Below the pieces are notes generated by a model. That model saw only the letters and a program-made list of their open reading frames with translations, was not told the origin of the DNA and ran no database searches. From positions 5,237 to 69,236 of the forward strand of contig DATJZV010000090.1 of assembly GCA_035498715.1 (NCBI GenBank): a DNA stretch of 64,000 nucleotides, given 5' to 3'. Made by a program: the position numbers and the translations under genes. Every line of letters starts with the position of its first letter. Position 1 is the stretch's first letter. This document shows positions 1-10,105 of this stretch, one piece after another. The DNA is from DASPSR01 sp035498715. Lineage in GTDB: Bacteria > Nitrospirota > UBA9217.

Positions 1-970
1 TGAGCAGATGCTGCGTGACGCGACTCGTGGTAAATTCCGAGACGCCATTACCAAAAGCGGCATAAGGGATGATCTGGTCAGCAAGGTGCGGATCGAGGGC
101 TCCGTCCGTGTCCTTATATTCAAATAACGCGCGACATGCCTCGTCTGCCACCTCCTCAGCGCGCTTGCCGATCGCACCGAGAGCGTCGAATCCCGCGGAG
201 ATGTTCTCGAGCTCTAAAAGGATAAAGACAAGCGTGCCTTTGCCCGGCGAAGGTGCGCAAACGATATCTATATCCGCATCAATTCCTCGCTGTGAAAGCA
301 TCTTGAGCGCCCGGTCCCGCTGGCGGACGCCGATGTCTCGTGGGAGATTCGAGATCGCCGAGGTCCCGGTCACACGGACGGGTTTCCCTCTATCGCAAAT
401 CACAACCGGCTTGAACTCTTTCACTGGAGTGATGCGGGCGATGACCTTCCCGCCGCCGATGGGATACCAGCCCCACTTTTCGATGTCGAGGTCGGGCCTC
501 ACGCCGATAAAGGCAAGCATCGGTAAGAACACATTCTTAAGATAGTGGAACGACGGGCTCCAGGGCACATGCGTGCCGCCGATCACTGTAACGGTGGAAG
601 GATGTCGTGCAAAACAAAGCGGAAGCAGAATCGTCTGAAGAACAAGAGAGGTGCTCCCTGCACTGCCCTTTTCCTCGGAGATGTCAAAAAAATAATCACC
701 TCCTGCGATTATGCCAGGTGTGAACCGAAGAGCAGTGGACGACAGATCCGCCCCCTTTACGTGAGCCCGGCTGATCGTTGCCGCTGCCTTTACGGCGGTA
801 AGGTGTTGCGGCTGGAGTCCCGGCTTTCTGCGCGCTCTGCGGATGTTGATAACCTCTATGGGCCTGCCGAGCATGCACGAGAGCGTGAGCGACGTCCGGA
901 GGATTTGTCCTCCGCCTTCGCCGTAGGAGCCGTCTATAAGTATGATGCTTTTCTCAAATGGTGACGACAT
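1..970 (-). CDS. rtcA: RNA 3'-terminal phosphate cyclase (partial, C-terminus cut by window edge)
   Basis: Converts the 3'-terminal phosphate of RNA to a 2',3'-cyclic phosphate through an adenylated enzyme intermediate. Reading the minus strand from the ATG at 970 gives 323 open codons to the window edge, against about 340 for the family. The start reads MSSPFEKSIILIDGSYGEGG, the conserved GEGGGQILRTSL block, followed by RARRKPGLQPQHLTAV and FTPGIIAGG. The HLADQ motif at about residues 295-299 carries the histidine that becomes adenylated in the E. coli enzyme. No rtcB or rtcR partner lies on this side. The divergent thioredoxin gene starts 82 bases away. Family assignment is firm; only the last few residues are missing. 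Confidence 0.95.
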   Translation of the reverse strand, partial: MSSPFEKSIILIDGSYGEGGGQILRTSLTLSCMLGRPIEVINIRRARRKPGLQPQHLTAVKAAATISRAHVKGADLSSTALRFTPGIIAGGDYFFDISEEKGSAGSTSLVLQTILLPLCFARHPSTVTVIGGTHVPWSPSFHYLKNVFLPMLAFIGVRPDLDIEKWGWYPIGGGKVIARITPVKEFKPVVICDRGKPVRVTGTSAISNLPRDIGVRQRDRALKMLSQRGIDADIDIVCAPSPGKGTLVFILLELENISAGFDALGAIGKRAEEVADEACRALFEYKDTDGALDPHLADQIIPYAAFGNGVSEFTTSRVTQHLL

Positions 971-1007
971 ATTTCATTGTACACTGAAAAAGACTCAAAT
1001 GCAGGCG

Positions 1008-1036
1008 CTGTCAATCCCGCAGGAGCATGATATAAT
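1008..1036 (+). promoter_or_regulatory. Candidate sigma-70 promoter of the thioredoxin gene
   Basis: CTGTCA, a 17-base spacer and a perfect TATAAT (1031-1036). Transcription would begin near 1043, only about nine bases before the ATG at 1052, and there is no clear Shine-Dalgarno sequence, so the mRNA may be nearly leaderless. Pattern match only. Confidence 0.5.
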
Positions 1037-1051
1037 TAACAAAGAATATAT

Positions 1052-1501
1052 ATGTCGGACAGTTCGGTCATCATACGTTGTGGTTCATGCAAGACGCTCA
1101 ACCGTGTCCCCTCGGAGAAATTAACGAGCCGCCCCGTCTGCGGACACTGCAAGACGCCGCTCGAGTTCCCTCGTGAGCCCGTCAACGTAACGGCGGCTGC
1201 ATTCGAGCGCGAAATATTCGACTGGCCGGAATTCGTGCTACTGGAGTTCTGGGCTAAGTGGTGCGGCTTCTGCCGGATGGTCGAACCGGTCGTAAATGAC
1301 CTCGCGTCCTGGAACGCCGGCCGCCTGAAAGTTGTCAGGGTCGACGTGGATGCGGAACCGGGGCTCGCAAGGCGCTTTATGGTGAAGGCCACGCCCACCT
1401 TTGTCGTCTACAAGAACGGAACGCAAATCGCTCGCATGGACGGCGCTCCCAAGGAAAAAATTGAACTAGTACAGTGGGTTGACCAGATACTGAAGCGTTG
1501 A
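1052..1501 (+). CDS. Thioredoxin 2-like protein with N-terminal zinc ribbon
   Basis: Cytoplasmic disulfide reductase of the TrxC (thioredoxin 2) type. The first 35 residues hold two cysteine pairs (CGSC and CGHC, about residues 10-13 and 30-33) that form the zinc ribbon typical of TrxC. The thioredoxin fold follows, with active site WCGFC near residue 70 and the cis-proline segment KATPTF near residue 112. The active site has Phe where classical thioredoxins have Pro (WCGPC), which should change its redox potential; that effect is inference. The 149-residue length fits TrxC. The gene stands alone between divergent rtcA and convergent fdhE. Confidence 0.9.
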   Translation: MSDSSVIIRCGSCKTLNRVPSEKLTSRPVCGHCKTPLEFPREPVNVTAAAFEREIFDWPEFVLLEFWAKWCGFCRMVEPVVNDLASWNAGRLKVVRVDVDAEPGLARRFMVKATPTFVVYKNGTQIARMDGAPKEKIELVQWVDQILKR

Positions 1502-2061
1502 CCCACCTTCCTGCCGTCAACCTCTTTGCAACCCAGCTCCCCTCCAGGGGTTTAATGATATCCTTTTCATCACGGCCTGCATATATACAGCTTCTCGCGG
1601 ATCTCTGGATCGTCGGCTGCATCCCCGCCGGCCTTCACCCGGAAGTGAACTTGGCAGCCCGGATGGTACTTCTGTGGTCGTTGCTCATGTTGCTCTGGCT
1701 CCCCTGGTGCGATGATGGATCCGGCTACTGCCCGCTTTTCATTTCTCAAGGGAAAGTGGTCCCACGCAGCCTGGCGTCATCGTTTCCCAGCAAGTCGGCG
1801 AGTCCGAACGCGCCCTTCTCGAGCATTATGAAGGAATAGGGAAGTGTCGCTTCGAACTCGTGAGAAATATGAAGGGTGGCTGACTTTTCTGATCGAATGC
1901 GGACGCGATACGAAGGATCAGCCCGCTGAAGCATTGTGGCGTTTGATGGGAAATGCAAGAAGCCGCGAAGACCGCCCGAAAAAAATGCGCAGGCTCTTTC
2001 ACTTGGCAAGCGGAGTGCGAAAATGACAGGTCCCGGGAAGCATGTTTTGAGCCTAATCGCA
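1502..2061. other. 560-base intergenic stretch without a recognisable gene
   Basis: Lies between the convergent ends of the thioredoxin gene and fdhE. Short open frames exist on both strands but none resembles a known family or has a convincing ribosome binding site. A weak CCCC-TCCA-GGGG hairpin followed by TTT sits near 1540-1555, about 40 bases after the thioredoxin stop, and could act as a poor terminator. Confidence 0.4.
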
Positions 2062-2823
2062 TCAACCGTGAGCTGATATTTTCCTCATGCCGAGGGGATT
2101 CGGCGAGCGCCGCTGAAACCCTTTTGCCTGCACCACGATATCAAGAGGAAGGCTCATAATGTCGGCTACATCGCAACCCGTACGGGAAAGCAGGCCTGCT
2201 TCAATGGTCTTTATGTAGGACTTACATGCATCGCACGTATTGACCTTGAACTCCTCTTCCCCTTCGAACAAAAAAACATTCTGTTTCGACCCATCATTGT
2301 TCTGACAGATCACGCATCCCATTTGATCGTAATACCCCTCGGTAGCGCAGAACGAACAAGAGACCTGACGCCGGCCATCTTCACCGACCCATGACAGGGA
2401 GGGCTGTGCATTGCACACCGGACATCTCCCCACTTCCCAGATCCGGTTGCCCAAGCGGCACGCGTCCCGCAGGGCGAGAAAGTACGGCTTGCTGATGAGG
2501 AACAGGAGCATGGTCAGGTCGTCCTCTGGATAGGGGAGCGAGAAAGCCGGTGTCTCGCTCAAGGGAAGCCGCGTAAAGTCTATTTCGCCCAGCTCCATTG
2601 CCCGTTTCAAGGGAGATAGGTTCCCCTCCGGAAGCTCAAAGGTGAAAGAAAAGGTCTCGAATATCCTGTCGATGGATTCACGCGGATAGGAATTCATATC
2701 CGGACGCGTCGGGAGCTGGAGCTCTCTCACCGACTCCGTGAATTTCATCGCTCTCTCATAGAACCGGAATGGATCCGTGAGATGCGGTTTTCTCCTGATA
2801 ATGTCTTCGATGGTCTCTTGCAC
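2062..2823 (-). CDS. fdhE: Formate dehydrogenase accessory protein FdhE
   Basis: FdhE is a cytoplasmic rubredoxin-like protein needed to mature respiratory formate dehydrogenases. The 253-residue product has the diagnostic C-terminal cysteine pairs in order: CPVC near residue 133, CSFC near 155, CVIC near 169 and CDAC near 196. The last is followed by KSYIKTIEA, a conserved FdhE stretch. The start is GTG at 2823, preceded by GAGAGGAA at good spacing. No formate dehydrogenase structural gene lies in the window, so fdhE is an orphan here. Formate dehydrogenases served by FdhE are often selenoproteins, relevant to the UGA-containing gene 1.4 kb away. Confidence 0.92.
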   Translation of the reverse strand: MQETIEDIIRRKPHLTDPFRFYERAMKFTESVRELQLPTRPDMNSYPRESIDRIFETFSFTFELPEGNLSPLKRAMELGEIDFTRLPLSETPAFSLPYPEDDLTMLLFLISKPYFLALRDACRLGNRIWEVGRCPVCNAQPSLSWVGEDGRRQVSCSFCATEGYYDQMGCVICQNNDGSKQNVFLFEGEEEFKVNTCDACKSYIKTIEAGLLSRTGCDVADIMSLPLDIVVQAKGFQRRSPNPLGMRKISAHG

Positions 2824-2964
2824 CTGATATTCCTCTCATCTCTTTTTGTACGGCATAGGCGGATAAAATATCCTTGTTCATTGTCAGATTACATCGCGGC
2901 ATCATGCGGGAACCCTTATCAAAAAACTTCCCGCCCTGAATATCCCTGAGACACCATGTCCTCT

Positions 2965-4050
2965 TTACGGCAGTTTCGGATACTCTATGACGACCGGCTC
3001 GCCTGTCAGTGCCTCGACGAGGAACGTCTTCAAATATTGCTTCTCCTTGGCGCTGAGCCCCAAAGGCTTAAGCACCGCATTCCCCTTCCCTCCCCCTTTG
3101 TCGAAAAACTCAATAACGTCATCAAGAGTCGGGAAAATGCCGTTGTGCATGTATGGTGCGGTCCGGGATATGTCGAGTAGCGACGGGGTCCTGAACGCCT
3201 TCCAATCCTTCTTGTCCTTGGTGATCAGATATCTCCCGGGATCTTCCGTGAGCGTGCGATACTCATCAAAATGATAGATCTTGGCAACGAACCTTATTGT
3301 GGTGTCGATTCGTGGATCGCTCTGGTGTTCCGGATTCTCCGGCACGAGCAGCGCATAGAATTTGTCATCGGACAGACTGAAGCCATAATGACATTCTGCG
3401 CACTTTCCCTTTTCCCTGAACAGGGCCAGGCCTTTTTTCGCGTCATCCGAGAGCGCCTTCTTGTCGCCCTTAAGGTACCGGTCGAGCAGCGTGTTCCGGG
3501 AAACGAGCGTCCGTTCGAAGGCGGCGATCGCCATGGCCATGCGCTCACGTGTGACCTCGCCGCCGAAGACCCTCTGGAATGCATCCACGTATTCTGGCAC
3601 CGATCTGATCACCTCCTCGACGAAGTCGAGGTTTCTGTTCATTTCAAACGCAGACATCATCGGGAAGAGCGCCTGGTCTTCAAGAGTCTTCGCCCGGCCA
3701 TCGTGGAACAAGGACTTGCGGAACGCTACGTTCATGAGGGTGGGCGAGTTGCGCCAGTTCCTCGTCGTGGGATAGCTGAGCGATATATCGAGCCCGTCGC
3801 TGAACGCATGTTCGGGATCGTGACAGGTCGCACAACTCATGGTCCCGTCTCCAGAGAGCCTCCGGTCGAAGAACAGTTTTTTCCCAAGTTCGACCTTCTC
3901 CGGGGTCTGGGGGTTCTGCTCCGGCACGGGAATATCTTTGAACGGCTCAAGGTCCCCAGCAAAGGCACCGAGCGGCGCCATCGAGAATATCAACGCGGAA
4001 AACACTACCGTCATCGCGAAGCGAAGGCGAAGCAATGCTCGGTCTGACAA
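2965..4050 (-). CDS. Di-haem cytochrome c peroxidase / MauG-family protein
   Basis: Periplasmic di-haem peroxidase that would reduce hydrogen peroxide with electrons from cytochrome c. Two haem-binding motifs are visible: CATCH near the start of the mature part and CAECH in the middle. Family blocks KLFFDRRLSGDGTMSCATCH, FHDGRAKTLEDQA and AFRTPSLLDI are present. A hydrophobic segment ending PLGAFAG is the likely signal peptide. The frame stays open to 4272, but its first 70-odd residues look non-coding and contain a dispersed-repeat sequence. I chose TTG at 4050, which gives the n-region MSDRALLRLRF. ATG at 4014 is possible but leaves no positive charge. The start is therefore uncertain. Confidence 0.88.
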   Translation of the reverse strand: MSDRALLRLRFAMTVVFSALIFSMAPLGAFAGDLEPFKDIPVPEQNPQTPEKVELGKKLFFDRRLSGDGTMSCATCHDPEHAFSDGLDISLSYPTTRNWRNSPTLMNVAFRKSLFHDGRAKTLEDQALFPMMSAFEMNRNLDFVEEVIRSVPEYVDAFQRVFGGEVTRERMAMAIAAFERTLVSRNTLLDRYLKGDKKALSDDAKKGLALFREKGKCAECHYGFSLSDDKFYALLVPENPEHQSDPRIDTTIRFVAKIYHFDEYRTLTEDPGRYLITKDKKDWKAFRTPSLLDISRTAPYMHNGIFPTLDDVIEFFDKGGGKGNAVLKPLGLSAKEKQYLKTFLVEALTGEPVVIEYPKLP

Positions 4051-4255
4051 ATCACTAAGCCCCGATCTCCACAAGCCAGAACGGGGAGCGGGACCATGGA
4101 TATCACGAACCCTTTGGGCACTATGAGCGAGAGCTTCCCCATCTTTCTTATTCGTGGAATTCGTCATTCTCTCATCATTCGTGTCATGGATCATAAGGAT
4201 TTTCTCGCTATGATGACAAGACCTCTGCACGCGGCAAGAGATGATGGTTTCTGAT

Positions 4256-4849
4256 TCAGAATTTCTTCTCATATTTCAACTCCTCGTCGATGATTTTCTT
4301 GAAATATTCGAATGGCCGTTCACCCACGACCTTACGGCCGTTGATGAATATCGTGGGTGTGTTGTAGAGATCCATATCCGTTGCGAGCTTTTTGTCCCGC
4401 TCGATTTCCTGCTCATGCTTTTTGCTGTCGATCGACGCGGCGAACTTCTTCGTGTCGAGCCCGAGCTCCTTTGCGTACCCGATGAGGCTCTCACGATCGA
4501 GTTTAGGTGACTTTTTCAGCAAGAGGTCGTGCATCTCCCAGTACTTGCCCTGGTCCCGGGCAGCAAGCGACGCCTCGGCCGCAATATGAGAGTAGTCGCG
4601 GTACTGATACGGGTAGTTCTTGATCACAAGCCGTATTTTCCCCTTGTAGGTATCCATGATCTTCTTGACGGTCGGACCGGCCGCCACACAGTGAGGTCAC
4701 TGGAAGTCGAGAAATTCTACTATGGTCACGGGTGCGTCCTGCGGTCCGAGGGTCGGCGAGTCTTTGATAGGCACCGGATACCTCTTCTCTTCGGCTGAGG
4801 CAGAGACGGTGAGAAGAAAAAACGCCATAACGAGCATGGCCTTTTTCAT
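4256..4849 (-). CDS. DsbA-like thiol oxidoreductase with in-frame UGA at the active site (candidate selenoprotein)
   Basis: Periplasmic DsbA/DsbG-type thioredoxin-fold protein of 197 residues if UGA (complement 4697-4699) is read as selenocysteine at residue 51. The ATG at 4849 is preceded by AGGAGG five bases upstream and opens a signal peptide MKKAMLVMAFFLLTVSASA. Just before the UGA the product reads VTIVEFLDFQ; just after it reads PHCVAAGPTVKKI, so the active site is U-P-H-C in place of the CPHC of E. coli DsbA. The rest is intact: helical insert, cis-proline loop NTPTIFINGRKVVG, C-terminal helix. Conventional calling splits it into a 5' piece ending at 4697 and a 3' piece starting at the GTG at 4687. 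A point nonsense mutation is the alternative. Confidence 0.85.
4667..4681 (-). promoter_or_regulatory. Candidate bacterial SECIS hairpin downstream of the UGA
   Basis: In the mRNA, bases 16-30 after the UGA can fold into a short hairpin with stem CGGU/ACCG, a CCG loop and one further G-C pair beyond a mismatch. Its apical loop lies 22-24 bases after the UGA, in the usual window for bacterial SECIS elements. The usual guanine in the first two loop positions is absent (it is third), so support is modest. Confidence 0.35.
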
Positions 4850-4917
4850 GAGAACCTCCTTAGGAGTTCGGCATTCCACTCTGTTGTTTAAACAGCTGGA
4901 TTTACAGCAGGAAAAGA

Positions 4918-4958
4918 AAAAGCCCATTTGCAGTCTATGAAACTACAAATGGGCTTTT
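4918..4958. terminator. Strong bidirectional hairpin between acs and the dsbA-like gene
   Basis: Arms AAAAGCCCATTTG (4918-4930) and CAAATGGGCTTTT (4946-4958) pair perfectly for 13 bases around a 15-base loop that can pair further. Minus-strand transcripts run from the stem into a T-rich tract, so it can end acs readthrough about 160 bases after its stop. It lies about 70 bases before the dsbA-like start, so it separates the two units. Confidence 0.8.
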
Positions 4959-5117
4959 CAGGCTTTTTTCACCCTCCCAACGGCCACAATGCAAGCGCTG
5001 AAGACATGGTTCAGGATGACATACTGCATATATTATATTTTTACATCGCCATACTGTCAACCTGTAATTCCGGCTCGCCCCGAAATGACCGCAGAGATCG
5101 GCGTTAACACTATTATT

Positions 5118-7097
<1,980 letters not shown>

Positions 7098-7181
7098 GCC
7101 TCGGCCCTCCTTCTCGCTGCTGAAAATATGAATTCCGCTGCCAGAGCAACGGAAAAGTGCTGATGTCCTCTCTCCCTATAA

Positions 7182-7210
7182 ACTCTAAGGGAAATGGGTA
7201 TATTTGTCAA
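7182..7210 (-). promoter_or_regulatory. Candidate sigma-70 promoter of acs
   Basis: On the minus strand a perfect TTGACA (complement of 7205-7210), a 17-base spacer and TAGAGT (complement of 7182-7187, four of six matches). It falls between the actP stop and the acs start, so acs may be transcribed independently of the actP operon. Confidence 0.5.
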
Positions 7211-7264
7211 GAGGCAGGGGTACACAAAATGCGGTGTCCCCCGCCTCCCGACGGATGGGATCAT

Positions 7265-9052
7265 CTACTCCGCGCCGATGCCGATATACTCCCTGACCTT
7301 CTCGGCGTTAAACTTCTCCTGCGCCTCCTTATCCGGAGTCATGAGGGAAACAAGAATGCCGATCAGGAACGCGGCACCCATAGAGAATATACCTGGGTTC
7401 TTCATGGGGAAGATGGCCTTCGGCATGGCTGCGCTCGCTTCCTTCTTCTTCGAAGCCAGCGCTTCCTTGTCGTGCATCTTTGCCGTCACCGATGCCTGGA
7501 TATCCGTGTTCTTTTTCTCTGCAACGGCTTTTTCCTTCTTCTTGAGTTTTGCTATCACGTCGGCGCCAACCATCTGCTTCTGCAGATCGGCGATCTGCGT
7601 GTCGATGGCGGCTGCGGCTGTATCGATCTCCTTGATCTGCGCGTTCACTTTTGCAACCTCGTCCTTTTTCACGATATCGACCCAAACCGTGGGACTTAAT
7701 ATGATGAGCACCGTCGCTATCACAAGGCCCGTATATATGCTCATCACGGCCCCTGCTGTCGTGAACTTTCTCCATATGATAGACATGAGAAGTGCAGGGA
7801 AATTTGCACTCGCGGCGATCGCGAAGGTCAGGCCAACAAGGAAAGCGACGTTTTGCCCCTTGAACAGGATGCCAAGAAGGATTGCAACTGCACCGAGGCC
7901 CACGGTTGCGATCTTGGCAACCTTAACCTCTTCCTTCTCATTCGCAACGCCGCGACGGATCACGCCCACGTACAGGTCGTGGGAAAGGGCCGACGCACCG
8001 GCCAATGTGAGACCGGAAACCACAGCAAGGATAGTGGCAAAGGCCACCGCCGACAGGAATCCGAGGAAGATGTTCCCTCCCAGGGCTTCGGCTAAGAGCG
8101 GGCCGGCCATATTGCCGCCTTTGTCGATTCCCATGATGATCTTCTGGCCCACGAGCACAGCCGCGCCGAAGCCTATGGTTACGGTTAGGATGTAGAAGTA
8201 TCCTATGAACCCCGTGGCGTAGAACACGGACTTGCGGGCAGCTTTTGCATCAGGCACAGTGTAGAACCTCATCAGGATGTGCGGGAGACCGGCTGTGCCG
8301 AACATCAACGCAAGACCGAGGGAGAAGGCTTCCAGTGGGCTGGTAATAAGCCCGCCCGGAGACAGGAACTTTTGCCCCGCCGGTGTGGCTGTAGCCGCCT
8401 GGCGGAAAAGCTCACCATAACTAAACCCGAACTTGGCGAGCGTCATGATCACGAGGATCGTGGCGCCTCCCAACAGCAGACCGGCCTTAATGATCTGGAC
8501 CCAGGTAGTCGCGATCATGCCGCCGAAGAGCACATAAGAGATCATGAGTGCTCCGGTTATCACGATGGCCAACTCGAAGGGCAGACCGAACATGAGCTTT
8601 ATGAGAGTTCCGGCGCCCACCATCTGGGCGATCAGGTAGGTGAGAACAACAACGAGAGATCCCGCGGCTGCTGCCGCGCGGATTGGCCGCTGTTGCAGCC
8701 GGAAGGCGACGACATCGGCAAAGGTGTACTTGCCGAGGTTGCGGAGAGGCTCCGAGATCAGGAACATGATAATCGGCCATCCCACGAGCCAGCCCACGGA
8801 GTAGATGAGACCGTCATATCCCTTCGTGGACACGAGGCCAGCGATGCCTAAAAACGAGGCGGCACTCATGTAGTCTCCCGCGAGTGCAAGACCGTTCTGG
8901 AACCCGGTAATATTTCTGCCGGCTGCGTAAAAATCTTTTGTGGTCCTTGTCCGTTTTGCGGCCCACCAGGTTATCAAGAGGGTGGAAATAACGAACAAGA
9001 CAAAGAACATGATTGCAACGGGATTAGCCTGTCCAATGATTGTCTGGGGCAT
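7265..9052 (-). CDS. actP: Cation/acetate symporter (SSS family) with coiled-coil insertion
   Basis: Sodium:solute symporter of the ActP (YjcG) type, importing acetate with a cation across the inner membrane. At least a dozen hydrophobic segments span residues 1-463, with typical motifs WWAAKRTRTTKDFYAAGR and LAGDYMSAASFLGIAGL near the N-terminus. Between the last two membrane segments, at about residues 464-543, lies an 80-residue Lys/Glu/Ala-rich stretch predicted by eye to form a coiled coil; E. coli ActP has only a short loop there. ATG at 9052 has GGAGGA upstream, inside the end of the DUF485 gene. Operon order DUF485-actP matches yjcH-actP in E. coli. Confidence 0.94.
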   Translation of the reverse strand: MPQTIIGQANPVAIMFFVLFVISTLLITWWAAKRTRTTKDFYAAGRNITGFQNGLALAGDYMSAASFLGIAGLVSTKGYDGLIYSVGWLVGWPIIMFLISEPLRNLGKYTFADVVAFRLQQRPIRAAAAAGSLVVVLTYLIAQMVGAGTLIKLMFGLPFELAIVITGALMISYVLFGGMIATTWVQIIKAGLLLGGATILVIMTLAKFGFSYGELFRQAATATPAGQKFLSPGGLITSPLEAFSLGLALMFGTAGLPHILMRFYTVPDAKAARKSVFYATGFIGYFYILTVTIGFGAAVLVGQKIIMGIDKGGNMAGPLLAEALGGNIFLGFLSAVAFATILAVVSGLTLAGASALSHDLYVGVIRRGVANEKEEVKVAKIATVGLGAVAILLGILFKGQNVAFLVGLTFAIAASANFPALLMSIIWRKFTTAGAVMSIYTGLVIATVLIILSPTVWVDIVKKDEVAKVNAQIKEIDTAAAAIDTQIADLQKQMVGADVIAKLKKKEKAVAEKKNTDIQASVTAKMHDKEALASKKKEASAAMPKAIFPMKNPGIFSMGAAFLIGILVSLMTPDKEAQEKFNAEKVREYIGIGAE

Positions 9053-9053
9053 G

Positions 9054-9365
9054 TTATCCTCCTACCTTTTCTATGACTCTTTTGACCATTTCATCATATT
9101 TCGCATTTGCCCACCAGATGTATATTCCGGTGAATACCCATGACAGCACGATGGTCCCGACCGCGATTGGTATCCCAATCGTCGCCGCGCCGTTTTCACT
9201 CATCTTCTGCGAGATAAAGTCCTTGCCTTCCGCGACGAGGTAGATGAACCCGAAATAGAGCACCAGCTCCAGAATCGTCAAAATAATCGAGATGGTGTTC
9301 TTCTGGCCGGTCAGCTTGATAAAATCCGGGTCATTCAAGATGTCTTCCTTTTTTAACTTACTCAT
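9054..9365 (-). CDS. DUF485 small membrane protein (YjcH-like)
   Basis: A 103-residue inner-membrane protein of the DUF485 family, almost always encoded directly before actP. It has two hydrophobic helices (about residues 25-45 and 60-85) flanked by charged ends. Its stop is one base before the actP ATG, and the actP ribosome binding site lies within its last codons, so the two are translationally coupled. Its own ATG is preceded by AGGAGG. It probably supports or regulates the transporter; that role is inferred from conserved pairing. Confidence 0.92.
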   Translation of the reverse strand: MSKLKKEDILNDPDFIKLTGQKNTISIILTILELVLYFGFIYLVAEGKDFISQKMSENGAATIGIPIAVGTIVLSWVFTGIYIWWANAKYDEMVKRVIEKVGG

Positions 9366-9395
9366 GATCCATCCTCCTTTGTTTTGGGTTTGATT

Positions 9396-10103
9396 CTAAA
9401 AGTTGCCGAACTCTCCCGATAATCTGAAGCGATCACCCCCTTTAAACGGTATTCCTATCTTGAGCAGATCCCCGATTTCCATCGTTCCCGCTTCGATAAT
9501 CAGCGGGAGAAACCTCTGGAACAACTGGGCCGTGGTAAAAGCATCCATGAGCGCGTTATGCGCGCCGTTGACCGGGATGCCGAAACATTTTACGATATCA
9601 TAAAGTCGGTAACCCATAAGCGGTGTGGTAAAGCAGTCGCGGCATTTCTGCCGTGCCCGAAGCCATTCGTACATGCTGAAAGTGTCGAGCGCGGAAGCCT
9701 TGATTTCCTGTCCATAAATCCTCTTCATCTCGCGGTTGATGAAGCCGAGGTCGATCGATATGAAATGACCGACAAGAACATCATTCCCGCAAAAATTGAG
9801 GAACTCTTTGAGGACCTCGTCAATAGCCGGTTTCTCGACGACTTCCGAAGGCATGATCTCGTGGATAACCACGCTCTGTGCCGAGAGCCGCGTTTTCGGG
9901 CTTGCGAGTTGGTAGAACGTTTCGCCCAGGTCGATCTTTCCGCCGTGCATGCGCACTGCGCCGACGGATATGATAGAATCTTTTTTTTCGTCGAGGCCGG
10001 TGAGTTCCGTGTCCAACACGACGTATGGGACATCCGTTATCGACGTCTTCGGGTCGATTCCGGGCGGCAGTTTGCGGATTCTCCTGAGCAGTCCGAACAT
10101 CAT
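9396..10103 (-). CDS. DnaQ-like 3'-5' exonuclease (DEDDh family)
   Basis: Exonuclease of the DNA polymerase III epsilon fold. The acidic motifs are present: DTELTG near residue 30 (Exo I), VGHFISIDLGF near residue 120 (Exo II) and HNALMDAF near residue 190 (Exo IIIh). The frame can start at GTG 10109, overlapping the upstream stop, but ATG 10103 or 10100 is likelier because GGTGAGG lies immediately upstream. Coupling to the DUF294 gene and nearness to actP reproduce a common acetate-transporter neighbourhood in which exonuclease and CBS/DUF294 proteins occur together. The cellular role is unknown. Confidence 0.9.
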   Translation of the reverse strand: MMFGLLRRIRKLPPGIDPKTSITDVPYVVLDTELTGLDEKKDSIISVGAVRMHGGKIDLGETFYQLASPKTRLSAQSVVIHEIMPSEVVEKPAIDEVLKEFLNFCGNDVLVGHFISIDLGFINREMKRIYGQEIKASALDTFSMYEWLRARQKCRDCFTTPLMGYRLYDIVKCFGIPVNGAHNALMDAFTTAQLFQRFLPLIIEAGTMEIGDLLKIGIPFKGGDRFRLSGEFGNF

Positions 10104-10105
10104 CC

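Noticed and set aside
1498..1839. Plus-strand open frame overlapping the thioredoxin stop
   Set aside because: No homology, poor start context and low-complexity product.
2906..2934. GCGGGAA...TTCCCGC hairpin between the peroxidase gene and fdhE
   Set aside because: Fifteen-base loop and no T-tract; weak as a terminator, not listed as a feature.
4697..4699. Nonsense mutation making the dsbA-like gene a pseudogene
   Set aside because: Not favoured: the only lesion is UGA exactly at a catalytic cysteine codon, with no frameshift or decay elsewhere. It remains the main alternative.
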